From Nocardia ninae NBRC 108245 (GTDB taxonomy: Bacteria > Actinomycetota > Actinomycetes > Mycobacteriales > Mycobacteriaceae), in NCBI RefSeq assembly GCF_007990755.1, contig NZ_BJXA01000002.1, positions 62,001 to 126,000 of the forward strand: DNA of 64,000 bases, read 5' to 3'. A program made the translations under genes and the position numbers. Positions 15,460-24,123 of this stretch are shown piece after piece. Below the pieces are notes generated by a model, which saw only the letters and a program-made list of their open reading frames with translations, was not told the DNA's origin and did not search any database. Numbering within the stretch: position 1 is the stretch's first letter; each line of letters starts with the position of its first letter.

Positions 15460-17387
15460 CCGCCCACCGCTACGGCCGCCTCGCGGCACGCTGGTTGGCC
15501 GGTCCGCGCATCCGCGCCGTCAGCAGCCAGGAAGCCGGCCGAGCGTTGCGCAGGCAATGGGACGCCGGCGCGGTTCGCGAACATCGCGACGCCCTACTGG
15601 CCGAGGTGGTGGCTGCCGCACGGCACACGGCCTACTATCCGCGCGCCTTCGGCGACGCCGCGCTGGCCGAACTCACCCACGCGCACGAGTTGCCCCGGCT
15701 CGCCGTGCTGCCCCGAAACACGCTGCGCGCGAACGCCGCCCACCTCGTCAATACGGCGATACCCGCGCAGGACGTCGATGTCACGTTCACCTCCGGCACC
15801 AACGGCGCGGCCAGCCATGTGGTTCGCCCCCGCACATCGCTGCATCGTCGCGCGATCTGCGAGCGCCGCTGGTACCACGAGCTCGGCCTGCCGTGGGTAT
15901 TCGAATTGACCTGCGCGACACCATGGGCGGGACAAGGGCGCGACAACACCACGGTGCGCGACCCCCGAGTCGGCTACCGCGAAGAAGGCCTCGATGCTGT
16001 GCTCGACCGGCTCGACAGCGGCCGTTCAGCGGGGGAGTTGCTCCTCGTCAGCCCGGACATGCTGCCGACAGTGGCGAAACGCGTGACCAATTGGGGCGAC
16101 ATCACTGCGGTGGCATCGACTTTCGAAGTGCTGCGACCAGAACACGCGCGCGACTGGCCATCCGGGGCGCCGCCGCTGGTCGAGATGTACTGTGCCGCCG
16201 AAATCTGCGTGCCGCTGGCTTTCTCGTTCCCTGGGTGCCGCGGAATGCACGTCAACGCGGACCACCTGTATGTAGAAATCGTCGACGACGACGGGGCGCC
16301 GCAGGACTACCACCAGGCCGGGCATCTGGTGGTCACCGATCTGGTCAACACCGCAATGCCGTTGCTGCGCTACCGGATCGGCGACGCCGGAATACTGCGG
16401 CCACCGTCGGCGTGCGGCTGCGGGCGGATGCTGCCGCTGGTGGAAGTTCTCGGCCGCCTGCCGGATAGTAAACACGCCATCGGAGGAGTACCGGCCGGGC
16501 AACTCCTGGATGCGGTCGCGACGGTCACCGAGCACGGGTTCGTGCTCGAACAGCGCGACGAGACAACAACTGTGGTGCATCTGGACCCGCACGATCAGGC
16601 GGAACGCGCGGTGAAGGCGGTGCGGTCCGAACTCCCCGAGCTGGCAGTACACACCCAATATTTGGCTGGGTCGCTCGCTCACCTGGCACGCCCGGGCGGT
16701 CGCTTACTCGCGGTGGCACCGCGACATCCTTACCGCGCCGACACGACGGCCTCGATGCCGCCCCGCATCCACGCCTTGCACGAACCACCGGAATCGGCTG
16801 TCGCCGTCGCCCGTTCGGCGCGCAGCATCGCCCGGCGACTGCTGCGCGACCGCTATCAAGCAACGGCGACCACCACCGACATCCCGATCCTGGATGCTTC
16901 CCGCAGCATGTATCCGCTGTTCGACACCGCCACCCGAGTCACCGTCGCCTGGGGCAAGCCGGACCCGGCGACCGCGGTCGGCACCATCGCGCTGGTGGAG
17001 CTTCCGCAGGACATTCTCGCCGCGCACCGGGTCGCCGACTGGCGTATCCGCGATGGCACCCCTGAAATACTGCAGTGCGCGGACAATTACGATCGGCACA
17101 ACCCTTTCTCCGCGTTCTGGGTGCCGCTGGACTCCGTACTCGGCACCGTGACCGCGGCAACGACCACGTACCGCGCCGGCCCGACCACCGTGGCCCTCAC
17201 CGGCGGCCTCACCCAACGGACCGGTCGAATCGTCGCCGCTGCAGACCGCTGGCTGATTTCGTCCCAGCAACGGCGTAGGCCGCTGCCTGTCGTACTCACC
17301 GCCACGATCGCCCAGCGACTCATTTTCCGCGCCACGAACCTCCTACTCCGGTTGCGCGGCAAGGTATCTCATCGACTCCGAAAGTGA
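15456..17387 (+). CDS. PaaK-like adenylate-forming domain fused to an S26-type (Ser/His) peptidase domain
   Basis: 643 residues from GTG 15456, overlapping the SagB stop. Residues about 20-430 resemble phenylacetate-CoA-ligase-type adenylating enzymes, with TSGTNG at 112-117, VEMYCAAEICVPLAF and the core motif LLRYRIGDAGIL. After a short linker, residues about 478-590 look like a signal-peptidase/S24-S26 fold. They have the nucleophile motif SMYP with Ser484 and the second motif AAHRV with His524, then a DN and a closing LGTV strand. Bacterial signal peptidases use Ser/Lys; a His at this place is the ER/archaeal and SipW-like type. The C-terminus is basic. No membrane anchor is obvious. It could activate a carboxylate on the peptide or load an acyl group, and cut the leader. 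Both roles are inference. Confidence 0.78.
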   Translation: MTAHRYGRLAARWLAGPRIRAVSSQEAGRALRRQWDAGAVREHRDALLAEVVAAARHTAYYPRAFGDAALAELTHAHELPRLAVLPRNTLRANAAHLVNTAIPAQDVDVTFTSGTNGAASHVVRPRTSLHRRAICERRWYHELGLPWVFELTCATPWAGQGRDNTTVRDPRVGYREEGLDAVLDRLDSGRSAGELLLVSPDMLPTVAKRVTNWGDITAVASTFEVLRPEHARDWPSGAPPLVEMYCAAEICVPLAFSFPGCRGMHVNADHLYVEIVDDDGAPQDYHQAGHLVVTDLVNTAMPLLRYRIGDAGILRPPSACGCGRMLPLVEVLGRLPDSKHAIGGVPAGQLLDAVATVTEHGFVLEQRDETTTVVHLDPHDQAERAVKAVRSELPELAVHTQYLAGSLAHLARPGGRLLAVAPRHPYRADTTASMPPRIHALHEPPESAVAVARSARSIARRLLRDRYQATATTTDIPILDASRSMYPLFDTATRVTVAWGKPDPATAVGTIALVELPQDILAAHRVADWRIRDGTPEILQCADNYDRHNPFSAFWVPLDSVLGTVTAATTTYRAGPTTVALTGGLTQRTGRIVAAADRWLISSQQRRRPLPVVLTATIAQRLIFRATNLLLRLRGKVSHRLRK

Positions 17388-17397
17388 GATCACGACC

Positions 17398-17712
17398 ATG
17401 ACGACGAGCAGCACCCGATACCTGCCCGACCCGACGATCACGGCCCAGGACCTGGGCGACCGCATCCTGCTCGCCCCACTCAACGGCGCCTACCTGGTGC
17501 TGGAGGGAAGCGCGGCCACCCTCTGGCGACTGCTCGACCAACCCCGTTCGGCAACGGAGTTGGCCGACGAATGCGCCCGCCGATACGCCGGAGTTCCCGA
17601 CCGGATCCGCACCGACATCGCCGACACCTTGCAGGAGTGGACCGAGCGCGGCCTGCTGCGCCCCGACACCTCGAACCCGCCATCAGTCGAGACTCCGAGG
17701 GAGACGGCGTGA
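17398..17712 (+). CDS. PqqD-like RiPP recognition protein
   Basis: 104 residues, the usual size. Strands LGDRILLAPLNGAYLVLEGSA are followed by helices TLWRLLDQPRSATELADECA and TLQEWTERGLL, the winged-helix pattern of PqqD. PqqD-type domains bind the leader peptide and deliver it to the modifying enzymes. It begins 10 bases after the adenylation/peptidase gene and its stop overlaps the YcaO start by 4 bases. It is the likely leader receptor, because no E1-like partner is encoded in the cluster. Confidence 0.87.
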   Translation: MTTSSTRYLPDPTITAQDLGDRILLAPLNGAYLVLEGSAATLWRLLDQPRSATELADECARRYAGVPDRIRTDIADTLQEWTERGLLRPDTSNPPSVETPRETA

Positions 17713-18971
17713 GTGAGGGGCAGCGCACCGAGGAACTCCTGCGCCTGCGCGTCTTCGGCAGCCCCGACCAGCTGGCCAGAGTCGAGCCGGCACTGAATGC
17801 CGCCTTCACCCAGTGGAGTTCGATCTGGCAACCACCCGCCGAGATCGATATCCGGTACTTCCACAGTCGCCCCGAACTGCACGGCCATGTCCTCCTACTC
17901 GGCCAGTCCGACCTCGGGCCGAACCAACCACCCATGCAAGTCGCAGGCTGCGCGGTCGATCCCGACGCCGCAGCCACCTCATGCGTCGGCGAACTGGTCG
18001 AACGCCATCTCGGCCGAGCATGGATCGATCCCGCCCCCAAGCACGCAACAGCCGCGAGCTTCGCGCCGGAGGATGCGTTTTCGGTCGCCGATTACCTTGG
18101 CACACCGGTCTTTCCGGATCGCTGGCCATATCCACGTTTCACCGCCGACCGACCCCTGACCTGGACGCAGGCCCGCTGTTACCCGGACGGTGACCCCATC
18201 TGGGTGCCCGAGTCACTGATCGGCCTCGGCGCGCCCGCCCCGGCGGAACGCCTCGGCGAGGTCACCACCGTCGGACTCGCGGCCGGGTCGAGCTACCGGC
18301 AGGCCGCCGTCCACGCCCTCTACGAACTGCTCGAGCGGGCAACCGTCATGGATTACTGGCAGACCCACCGCCCATTCGAACTGCTCACCGGCGCTGCGAT
18401 AGTCGACCACACCGATTTCCTGGCCACCGACAAAATGCTGGGCTGGCACACGCAACTGCTGCAAGCTCGGTCCGCCGCAGGCACCGGCGTGGTGATCGCG
18501 CTGACCCGGCACACGGAAATCCCTGCCTTCGGAGTCGGATTGAGCGCTCATCCAGACCCTGCCGAACGCCTGCGGCACGCCCTCGCCGAAGCCCTCCAGG
18601 TCCGGCTCCTCGCCAGCCTCCAGCAGGGCCACACCACCGACACTCTGACCAGCTTCCAAGACCATCTCACCTACTACTGTCACCCCCGACGCTTCGCCGA
18701 ACTCGACACCCTGGTCGGTCCGCCCACCGACGAAGTGATCGAGCAGCCCACCGAGGACGACGCCCAACTGGCCGGACGGCTCACCGACGCCGGATCCCGA
18801 GTGGTAGCAGTGGAACTCGCCGGCGGAACAGTCGACGGACCGGCAGTCGTTCGCGTACGGGCCACCCGACTCCCGCACATGGAAGTCCGGGAGAGCTGCG
18901 CCTGCCTGCCCGCACCGGCCCTGACCACGGCCGCAGCACCAGGCCCCTATCGACCCCACCCCTACCCGTGA
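17709..18971 (+). CDS. YcaO-domain cyclodehydratase
   Basis: 420 residues from GTG 17709. The ATP/Mg-binding helix ALYELLERATVMDYW carries Glu206 and Glu209, and ALAEALQVRLLASLQQG is the second conserved helix. The protein ends in PHPYP, the PxPxP tail typical of azoline-forming YcaO enzymes that activate a backbone amide with ATP and cyclise Cys, Ser or Thr. The N-terminal 130 residues are not an E1-like fold as far as I can see. Most azoline YcaO proteins need an E1-like partner; here the separate PqqD-like protein may replace it. Thioamidation or amidine formation are alternatives, but no TfuA gene is present. Confidence 0.88.
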   Translation: MSEGQRTEELLRLRVFGSPDQLARVEPALNAAFTQWSSIWQPPAEIDIRYFHSRPELHGHVLLLGQSDLGPNQPPMQVAGCAVDPDAAATSCVGELVERHLGRAWIDPAPKHATAASFAPEDAFSVADYLGTPVFPDRWPYPRFTADRPLTWTQARCYPDGDPIWVPESLIGLGAPAPAERLGEVTTVGLAAGSSYRQAAVHALYELLERATVMDYWQTHRPFELLTGAAIVDHTDFLATDKMLGWHTQLLQARSAAGTGVVIALTRHTEIPAFGVGLSAHPDPAERLRHALAEALQVRLLASLQQGHTTDTLTSFQDHLTYYCHPRRFAELDTLVGPPTDEVIEQPTEDDAQLAGRLTDAGSRVVAVELAGGTVDGPAVVRVRATRLPHMEVRESCACLPAPALTTAAAPGPYRPHPYP

Positions 18972-19029
18972 ACATCTGGCGTCCATACCTTCGAACGCTC
19001 CCGACCGACCGGGCCGGTAGCGTGCACGC

Positions 19030-19779
19030 GTGACCTCACCGATCTCGGCGACCCCCATCGTCGCGATAGCGAGCGGAAAAGGCGGTGTCGGTAAATCCAG
19101 CGTCGCATTGGCCTTGGCGCGAGCCCTCACCGAGGGTGGTGTCCGCGTCGGCCTGGTCGACGCCGACCTCTCCGGCCCCGACATTCCCCGGATGGTCGGC
19201 TTACGCCGCGATGTCCCGACCGCATCGCTGCGCGTCGCCGACTTCGGCCCCCACCGGACCGATCTCGAACCGATCGAGGTCGACGGTATCGAGATCGTCT
19301 CCGCCGGATTCATGATGGCGGGCACGCAAGCCTTCACCGCGGGCGAGGGCATCGCCGACATGCTGCTCGCCCGGCTGATCACCCGTACTCGCTGGAAGCG
19401 CCGCGAGATTCTGATCGTCGACCTGCCACCCGCAACCACCGGCGTCGGACACGCGCTGCGGATCGCCGGGCGCCTCGCCGTCATCCTTGTCGTCACACCC
19501 GCCGAGGTGTCGCACCTCGACAGCCATCGACTCACCACCGTGCTGAACCATTTGAAAGTGCCAGTGCTCGGCGGTGTCGAGAATATGGCGTACCTCAGCT
19601 GTCCCGACTGCACGCACCAGATCGAACTGCATCCGCCGACACCGGCCGATCGCACCATCTGGCACCGCGGCGTCAGCAAGCTCGCCAGTCTGCCCTACCG
19701 GCCGGGCAGCCTACCGACCATCGCGGACCTCGCACCGGTCACCACCGTCGTTCGCGACTACCTTGGTCGCGACGACTGA
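19030..19779 (+). CDS. Mrp/NBP35-type P-loop ATPase with CxxC motif
   Basis: 249 residues from GTG 19030, 58 bases after the YcaO gene. The deviant Walker A motif SGKGGVGKSSVALALA lies near the N-terminus, followed by VGLVDADLSGPDIPRM (switch region) and ILIVDLPP. The segment ENMAYLSCPDC places a CxxC about residue 200, where Mrp/ApbC proteins bind a shared iron-sulfur cluster at the dimer interface. It is shorter than full Mrp (about 370) and lacks the N-terminal DUF59 domain. Its orientation and spacing suggest it belongs to the RiPP operon. Possible roles are metallocluster supply or an ATP-driven handling step, both unproven. Confidence 0.83.
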   Translation: MTSPISATPIVAIASGKGGVGKSSVALALARALTEGGVRVGLVDADLSGPDIPRMVGLRRDVPTASLRVADFGPHRTDLEPIEVDGIEIVSAGFMMAGTQAFTAGEGIADMLLARLITRTRWKRREILIVDLPPATTGVGHALRIAGRLAVILVVTPAEVSHLDSHRLTTVLNHLKVPVLGGVENMAYLSCPDCTHQIELHPPTPADRTIWHRGVSKLASLPYRPGSLPTIADLAPVTTVVRDYLGRDD

Positions 19780-19871
19780 TCGCCAGTCCCCGTTGGCATT
19801 TCAGCGCGGGCGGTAACCCTGCCATGATTCGGACGGCGTTCGTTCACCGGATAATGCCGGATCCCCGGCGG

Positions 19872-19896
19872 CGCCGAGACGTTCGCTGTCTCGGTG
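19872..19896. terminator. Bidirectional terminator between RiPP cluster and GH76 gene
   Basis: A 9-bp stem (19872-19880 with 19888-19896, one G-T pair) with loop GTTCGCT, between two convergent genes. Confidence 0.5.
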
Positions 19897-19917
19897 GGCG
19901 GCCGTGTTCGCAGCGGC

Positions 19918-21123
19918 TCAGCGCCCCGCAGCGGTGAGCTGGTAATCCGCTTCGAGCAACATCCACCCGCTCAGCTGTACCGAGAGGTCGCGGCTGAAAT
20001 TCGCCGACGAAGCGGCGGACGAATGCATCAGCTGGGGAAAGACTCCCGAATGCTCGGGTACCGTGACCGGTCGGCCCCAGTCCACGCCGAACAGCGGTAG
20101 CCCGTCCACCTCGGCGCGGTGTTCCCAAGCCGCCCGCGCGGAAGCGTGCACGATCTTCGCGGCGGTGCTATCGCCCAGTGCCAGTGCGGCTTCCGCGAGA
20201 AATCTGGCGAGGATGCCCATGAACAACCCGGAGTCGTCCCCGCCGGCCGGGGCGATGACCCCGGCGTGGGTGAGCCCGCCCGCGGCGGCGGCCACGAGGG
20301 CAGCCGCGCGCTCGCGATGCTCCGATTCCCGAGTGCGCACTGCCAGTTCGGTTTCCAGCCCGATGGTCACACCCTGGTTGTAGGTGAGGACCGTGCGCTC
20401 TACTCGTCCGCCGGGCTCGTGGACGCCGTCGAGGATCAGGCCGGTGTCGGTGTCGAGCAGGCGGGTGTGCAGGAAGTCGGCCAGTTGCCGGGCCCGCGGC
20501 AGCTCACCCAACCGGGCCATCGCGAGACCGGTCGGACCGATCGCGGGAGTGTTGTAGTACTTGTCGCCGGACCGCCAGGGCACCGCACCGACATCCGGGT
20601 TCCAGCCATCGATCAACTCGGCGGTCAAGTCGCCGACCGCGTCGCCGAACCGGACGCCGAGCAATCGCTCCGCGCGTTCGAGCGCCAGCACCAGCCACGC
20701 CATATCGTCGTAGTACCGGTTGGTCCAGCCGGTGAGGTTGCGGGTCCGGATACCGCGGGCAAGAGCAGCCACTCGGGCGACGCGTTCGGGGGTGCGGGCG
20801 CGGTACGCGGCATCCACCGCGCAGTCGACCAGGTGGGCCTGCCACCAGTAACACCACTTCACGAACGACTCGTCCAGCAGCGACGACGGCCAGACGAGCG
20901 CGCCGAGCCGCACCTGTGGCTGGCCCCAGACCGTGCGCACGTGCCGCTGCACCAGCGCCTGTTCCGCCAGGTCCGCCCGCTGCGCGGGGTCCTCGGGCCC
21001 GGCGGACGCCGCCCGCGTGATCGTCACCGCCGCCGTCGGTTGCGCCATGGGGGTGAGCGCGATCGAGGCCCCTGCCGCCATCAGTACTCGGCGTCGGCTG
21101 ATCCCCGTGTTCCGGCGATCCAT
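19918..21123 (-). CDS. Exported glycoside hydrolase family 76 (alpha-1,6-mannanase-like)
   Basis: 401 residues. The N-terminus ISRRRVLMAAGASIALTP is a Tat-type signal peptide. The GH76 catalytic pair is seen in RYYDDMAW (Asp139, Asp140). YNQGVTIG and other phrases match the alpha/alpha barrel of endo-alpha-1,6-mannanases. The substrate would be an alpha-1,6-mannan; in mycolata the mannan core of lipomannan/lipoarabinomannan is a logical target, but host or fungal mannan is possible. It is followed on the same strand by a secreted lipase with a 109-base gap; co-transcription is uncertain. Confidence 0.85.
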   Translation of the reverse strand: MDRRNTGISRRRVLMAAGASIALTPMAQPTAAVTITRAASAGPEDPAQRADLAEQALVQRHVRTVWGQPQVRLGALVWPSSLLDESFVKWCYWWQAHLVDCAVDAAYRARTPERVARVAALARGIRTRNLTGWTNRYYDDMAWLVLALERAERLLGVRFGDAVGDLTAELIDGWNPDVGAVPWRSGDKYYNTPAIGPTGLAMARLGELPRARQLADFLHTRLLDTDTGLILDGVHEPGGRVERTVLTYNQGVTIGLETELAVRTRESEHRERAAALVAAAAGGLTHAGVIAPAGGDDSGLFMGILARFLAEAALALGDSTAAKIVHASARAAWEHRAEVDGLPLFGVDWGRPVTVPEHSGVFPQLMHSSAASSANFSRDLSVQLSGWMLLEADYQLTAAGR

Positions 21124-21232
21124 TCGCGCGGACTCCCTCTTTTGAACAACGAGCAGTTTGAGCCGAAACCGTGCACTTAGATGCTATCTCGGAACTATCG
21201 GCACGGCGCGGCGTCGACCGCTCGCCGGTGGA

Positions 21233-22093
21233 CTACCGGCGCAGCGTGGCGATGATCTGCCGGGCCTGGTCCTGGGCGCCGAGCTCGTTCGGGTGAATGG
21301 GGGCGGCCAAGTCGGTGGGGACGGGTCCTTCGAGCCATTTCGTGCCCGGCGCCTGGCACATGTCGTGGCCGATGCTGCTGGTGTAGGTGTCCACAAAGGT
21401 GGCGCCGTGGCTGGTTGCCTGCTCGCGGAGGACTTGGTTGAGCAGTTTGGTCTTCTCCCGCAGGAACGGCACGTCGCCGTCGGAGATCGGGACGATCGGC
21501 CAGCAGCCGTTGCCGGTTTCGGGCAGCTGCACCGGATAGCCGACCAGCAGCACCTGGGCCTTCGGCGAACGCCGGTGGACGCCGTCCAGCACCGCGCCGA
21601 CTTTGGGGCCGACCGCGCGGACCTGCTCGGCCAGCGTGTCGACGCCGTTTCTGGTGTAGAAGTCCTTGCACGGGGAGCCGTGCGGCACCGACGCGCCCCG
21701 CACCGCACAATTGAAGACGGCCTCGAACGCAGGCACATCGTTCCCGCCGATGCCGACGGTGACCAGTGCGGTGTCCCGCTTCAGCGCCTCGAACTGCGGC
21801 GGATTGCCGGTGGGTGATTGGGTGTCGGTCATGGCCTTGGTGGTCGCGCCGATACAACTGACATCGGTGAAGGATCCGGGCTTGATCGCAGCGGCGACCA
21901 AGCGGGGATAGTTGCGATCGGCCCGGCCGCAGCGAGGCTCGACCACGGGGAGAAACGCGCCGGCGGTGTAGGAATCACCGAGCGCGACGTAGGACGGGTA
22001 GGTGGGCGGGGGCGCCGCCGAAACGACCGGCGCCGCAACGGTGCCCGCGACGAGGGTAGTCAGGATGGCCGTGAAAGTCGGTCGCTTGTACAT
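21233..22093 (-). CDS. Secreted SGNH/GDSL lipase
   Basis: 286 residues from ATG 22093, with AGGAGA 6 bases upstream. A signal peptide ends about AAPVVSAAPPP. Block I is VALGDSYTAG with the nucleophile Ser, block III is VGIGGNDVPAF and block V is AAPIHPNELG, supplying the catalytic His. Six cysteines in the mature part suggest disulfides, as in Streptomyces-type SGNH lipases. The protein would cleave esters or lipids outside the cell. It is divergent from a TetR gene with a perfect palindrome between them. Confidence 0.9.
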   Translation of the reverse strand: MYKRPTFTAILTTLVAGTVAAPVVSAAPPPTYPSYVALGDSYTAGAFLPVVEPRCGRADRNYPRLVAAAIKPGSFTDVSCIGATTKAMTDTQSPTGNPPQFEALKRDTALVTVGIGGNDVPAFEAVFNCAVRGASVPHGSPCKDFYTRNGVDTLAEQVRAVGPKVGAVLDGVHRRSPKAQVLLVGYPVQLPETGNGCWPIVPISDGDVPFLREKTKLLNQVLREQATSHGATFVDTYTSSIGHDMCQAPGTKWLEGPVPTDLAAPIHPNELGAQDQARQIIATLRR

Positions 22094-22151
22094 CGAAATT
22101 CTCCTGTGCATTTCAGTGCGAAGTGTTGTCGGCCCGTGCGATCGGCCGGAC

Positions 22152-22177
22152 TGGGACACTCATCCAATGGTGTCCCA
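22152..22177. promoter_or_regulatory. TetR operator between lipase and regulator genes
   Basis: TGGGACAC (22152-22159), 10 bases, GTGTCCCA (22170-22177): perfect 8-bp arms located 58 bases before the lipase start and 16 bases before the TetR start. Confidence 0.65.
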
Positions 22178-22193
22178 TGTCACACTAGGATCG

Positions 22194-22763
22194 ATGACCT
22201 CTCGACCGCCAGAGTCCCCAATTCCCCAGTTGACCTCGGTCGATGCGGTACTGCGCGCCGCCGTGGAAATGTTCCTGCGAGACGGCTGGATCGACGCCAG
22301 GGCGCTGGCCGCCGCGGCCGGTATCGGCCGGTCCACGTTGTATCGGCGCTACGGCGACCGCACCCGCATACTCGGCGAAGTCATCTGGGTGATCGCTACC
22401 GCGGGATTCGAGGACATCCGGCGGGAGTGCGGTGGGCAAGGCGCGGCCGGAGTCGCCGAGATAGTCCGGCGCAGTCTGTATTTGGCCGCCGGCTACCCGG
22501 CGATGCGGACCTTCGTCGCGCAGCACACCGACACCGCATTAAAGGTCCTGACCTCACGCGACGGTGTCATCCAACGACGGTTCGTGGCCTCCATCGCGCA
22601 AGTCATCCGCGAGGAAGTCGGCGAGCCCGACGACATCGACGCCCACACCCTCGCCTACGCCATCGTGCGGATCGGCGAGTCGTTCTACTTCCGTGAACTG
22701 ATCACCGGCGAACCCGACGACATCGATGCCGCGGCGGCGGTCATTCGGCGACTACTCGAATAA
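22194..22763 (+). CDS. TetR-family regulator
   Basis: 189 residues. The helix-turn-helix is RALAAAAGIGRSTLYRRYGDRTRILGEV (about 38-65). The start at 22194 is preferred over ATG 22167, because the latter would lie inside the palindrome that looks like its operator. The C-terminal domain is helical and has no recognisable ligand motif. By position it likely represses itself and the divergent secreted lipase. Confidence 0.85.
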   Translation: MTSRPPESPIPQLTSVDAVLRAAVEMFLRDGWIDARALAAAAGIGRSTLYRRYGDRTRILGEVIWVIATAGFEDIRRECGGQGAAGVAEIVRRSLYLAAGYPAMRTFVAQHTDTALKVLTSRDGVIQRRFVASIAQVIREEVGEPDDIDAHTLAYAIVRIGESFYFRELITGEPDDIDAAAAVIRRLLE

Positions 22764-22919
22764 GTTCGGTAGTCGGTCGGTCAACGGATGCGTTGTGGCA
22801 CTGCCGGATTCAGTATGCACACTGGGCGGACTCGAAGTCGGGAGTTCAGCAGCGATGAGTTTCGCCGAGGTCTCCGGTCTGTATGGGTACATCCGACAAT
22901 CGAACTCTAGGAGAACCAC

Positions 22920-23504
22920 ATGGCCGCCACCTACACCTTCGACGTCTTCACCAGCCTCGACGGCTTCGGCTCTTGCAGCGGCGACGGCGACTGGGGCGGC
23001 TATTGGGGCAAGCAAGGTCCTGAGCTGCTCGAACATCGCCTTGCAGTGTATGGCGCGGAGCAGCGAATGGTGTTCGGCGCCAACACCTATCGGCAATTCG
23101 TGGAAATGCTGGCCACGAGTTCGGCGGACTCCGAGGTGTTCGACCCGTGGGTCACTCGGATGTGGAACCTGCCGACCACGGTGGTGTCACGCACGCTCGA
23201 AGGGCCGCTCGGCCGGCCGGACGCGACGGTGGTCAGTGGTGATGCGGTCGACGTGGTCGCCCGGCTCAAGGAGGAATCCACGGTGCCGTTGCGCTCACAC
23301 GGCAGTTTGTCGATGAACCGGGCGCTGATGGCCGCCGGCCTGGTCGACCGCGTGCACGTGACGGTCTTTCCGGTGATCACCGGTCGGACGGGAACGGACC
23401 CGATTTTCCAGGGTGCGGCCGACTTCGATCTCGAGTTGCTCGAGACTCGAACGCTCGATGGGCGCACTCAAGAGCTTATCTACCGGCCCACGTTGCATAT
23501 CTGA
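22920..23504 (+). CDS. Dihydrofolate-reductase/RibD-C family protein
   Basis: 194 residues with AGGAG before the ATG. The opening TYTFDVFTSLDGFGS matches the RibD C-terminal or DHFR-like fold strand. MVFGANTYRQFVEML is the family's FGRxTY-type motif. The later SHGSLSMNRALMAAGLVDRVHVTVFPVITG is the nucleotide-binding glycine segment followed by the conserved LVDE-like core. These stand-alone proteins bind NADPH and reduce unknown substrates. It is separate from the TetR upstream (156-base gap). Confidence 0.88.
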   Translation: MAATYTFDVFTSLDGFGSCSGDGDWGGYWGKQGPELLEHRLAVYGAEQRMVFGANTYRQFVEMLATSSADSEVFDPWVTRMWNLPTTVVSRTLEGPLGRPDATVVSGDAVDVVARLKEESTVPLRSHGSLSMNRALMAAGLVDRVHVTVFPVITGRTGTDPIFQGAADFDLELLETRTLDGRTQELIYRPTLHI

Positions 23505-23635
23505 TTCGATGATCCCATGCGGGCAATGACCGATGGCGCGAAAGTGGCTGCTGCTGTTGATCTCTCCATGTTGGTGGCTGAGCTGAGGAAGTCGCTGTGC
23601 GCGGGGCAGCGCCATCAGGCGGCGACGCCATTGCG

Positions 23636-24109
23636 ATGACCGGAACTGTCATCGCGCCGGTACGACGGTCGCGCCTGCTGCTGGCTGTGCTGCTGCTGGC
23701 GATGCTCGTGGCACCGATGGCGCAGACTGCCGTCATGCCGATGTTGCCCGCTCTGGCGGGCGAATTCGGCGTATCCGCCTCTGCGGTCAGTTGGGTGATG
23801 ACGGCGAATCTGCTGGCGGCGGCGGTGGGGACACCGTTGTTCGGCAGGTTGGGCGATCTGCGCGGCTTGTACGGATCATTCATCGCCATCAGCAGCCTCG
23901 CGCAGACGCCGAGGGAATCCGGTATCACCACAACGGCATTGGGTGCGGGCCTGATGCTGCTGCCGAGCGCCGCGGGGAACCTGCTCGCGGGCATGACCGG
24001 TGGCGTACTGCTCAACAGGTTCGGATCTCGTCCGATACCGGTGCTCGGCGGCATACTCAGCGCGGCCGGAGTGGCTCTCCTCGTCATCGAAACCCCGACG
24101 GTGAGCTGA
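23636..24109 (+). pseudogene. MFS transporter remnant with a large internal deletion
   Basis: The frame starts like a 14-helix drug transporter: a first helix, then AVMPMLPALAGEFGVSASAVSWVMTANLLAAAVGTPLFGRLGD. After RLGDLRG it jumps to material from the second half of such proteins (TPRESGITTTALGAGLMLLPSAAGNLLAGMTGG, RFGSRPIPVLGG) and stops soon after. Only about 157 residues and 4-5 helices remain, against about 450 usually. The middle helices and the C-terminal end are missing. It is probably a decaying copy and unlikely to transport. Confidence 0.6.
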
Positions 24110-24123
24110 TCGGACGCCAGTGG

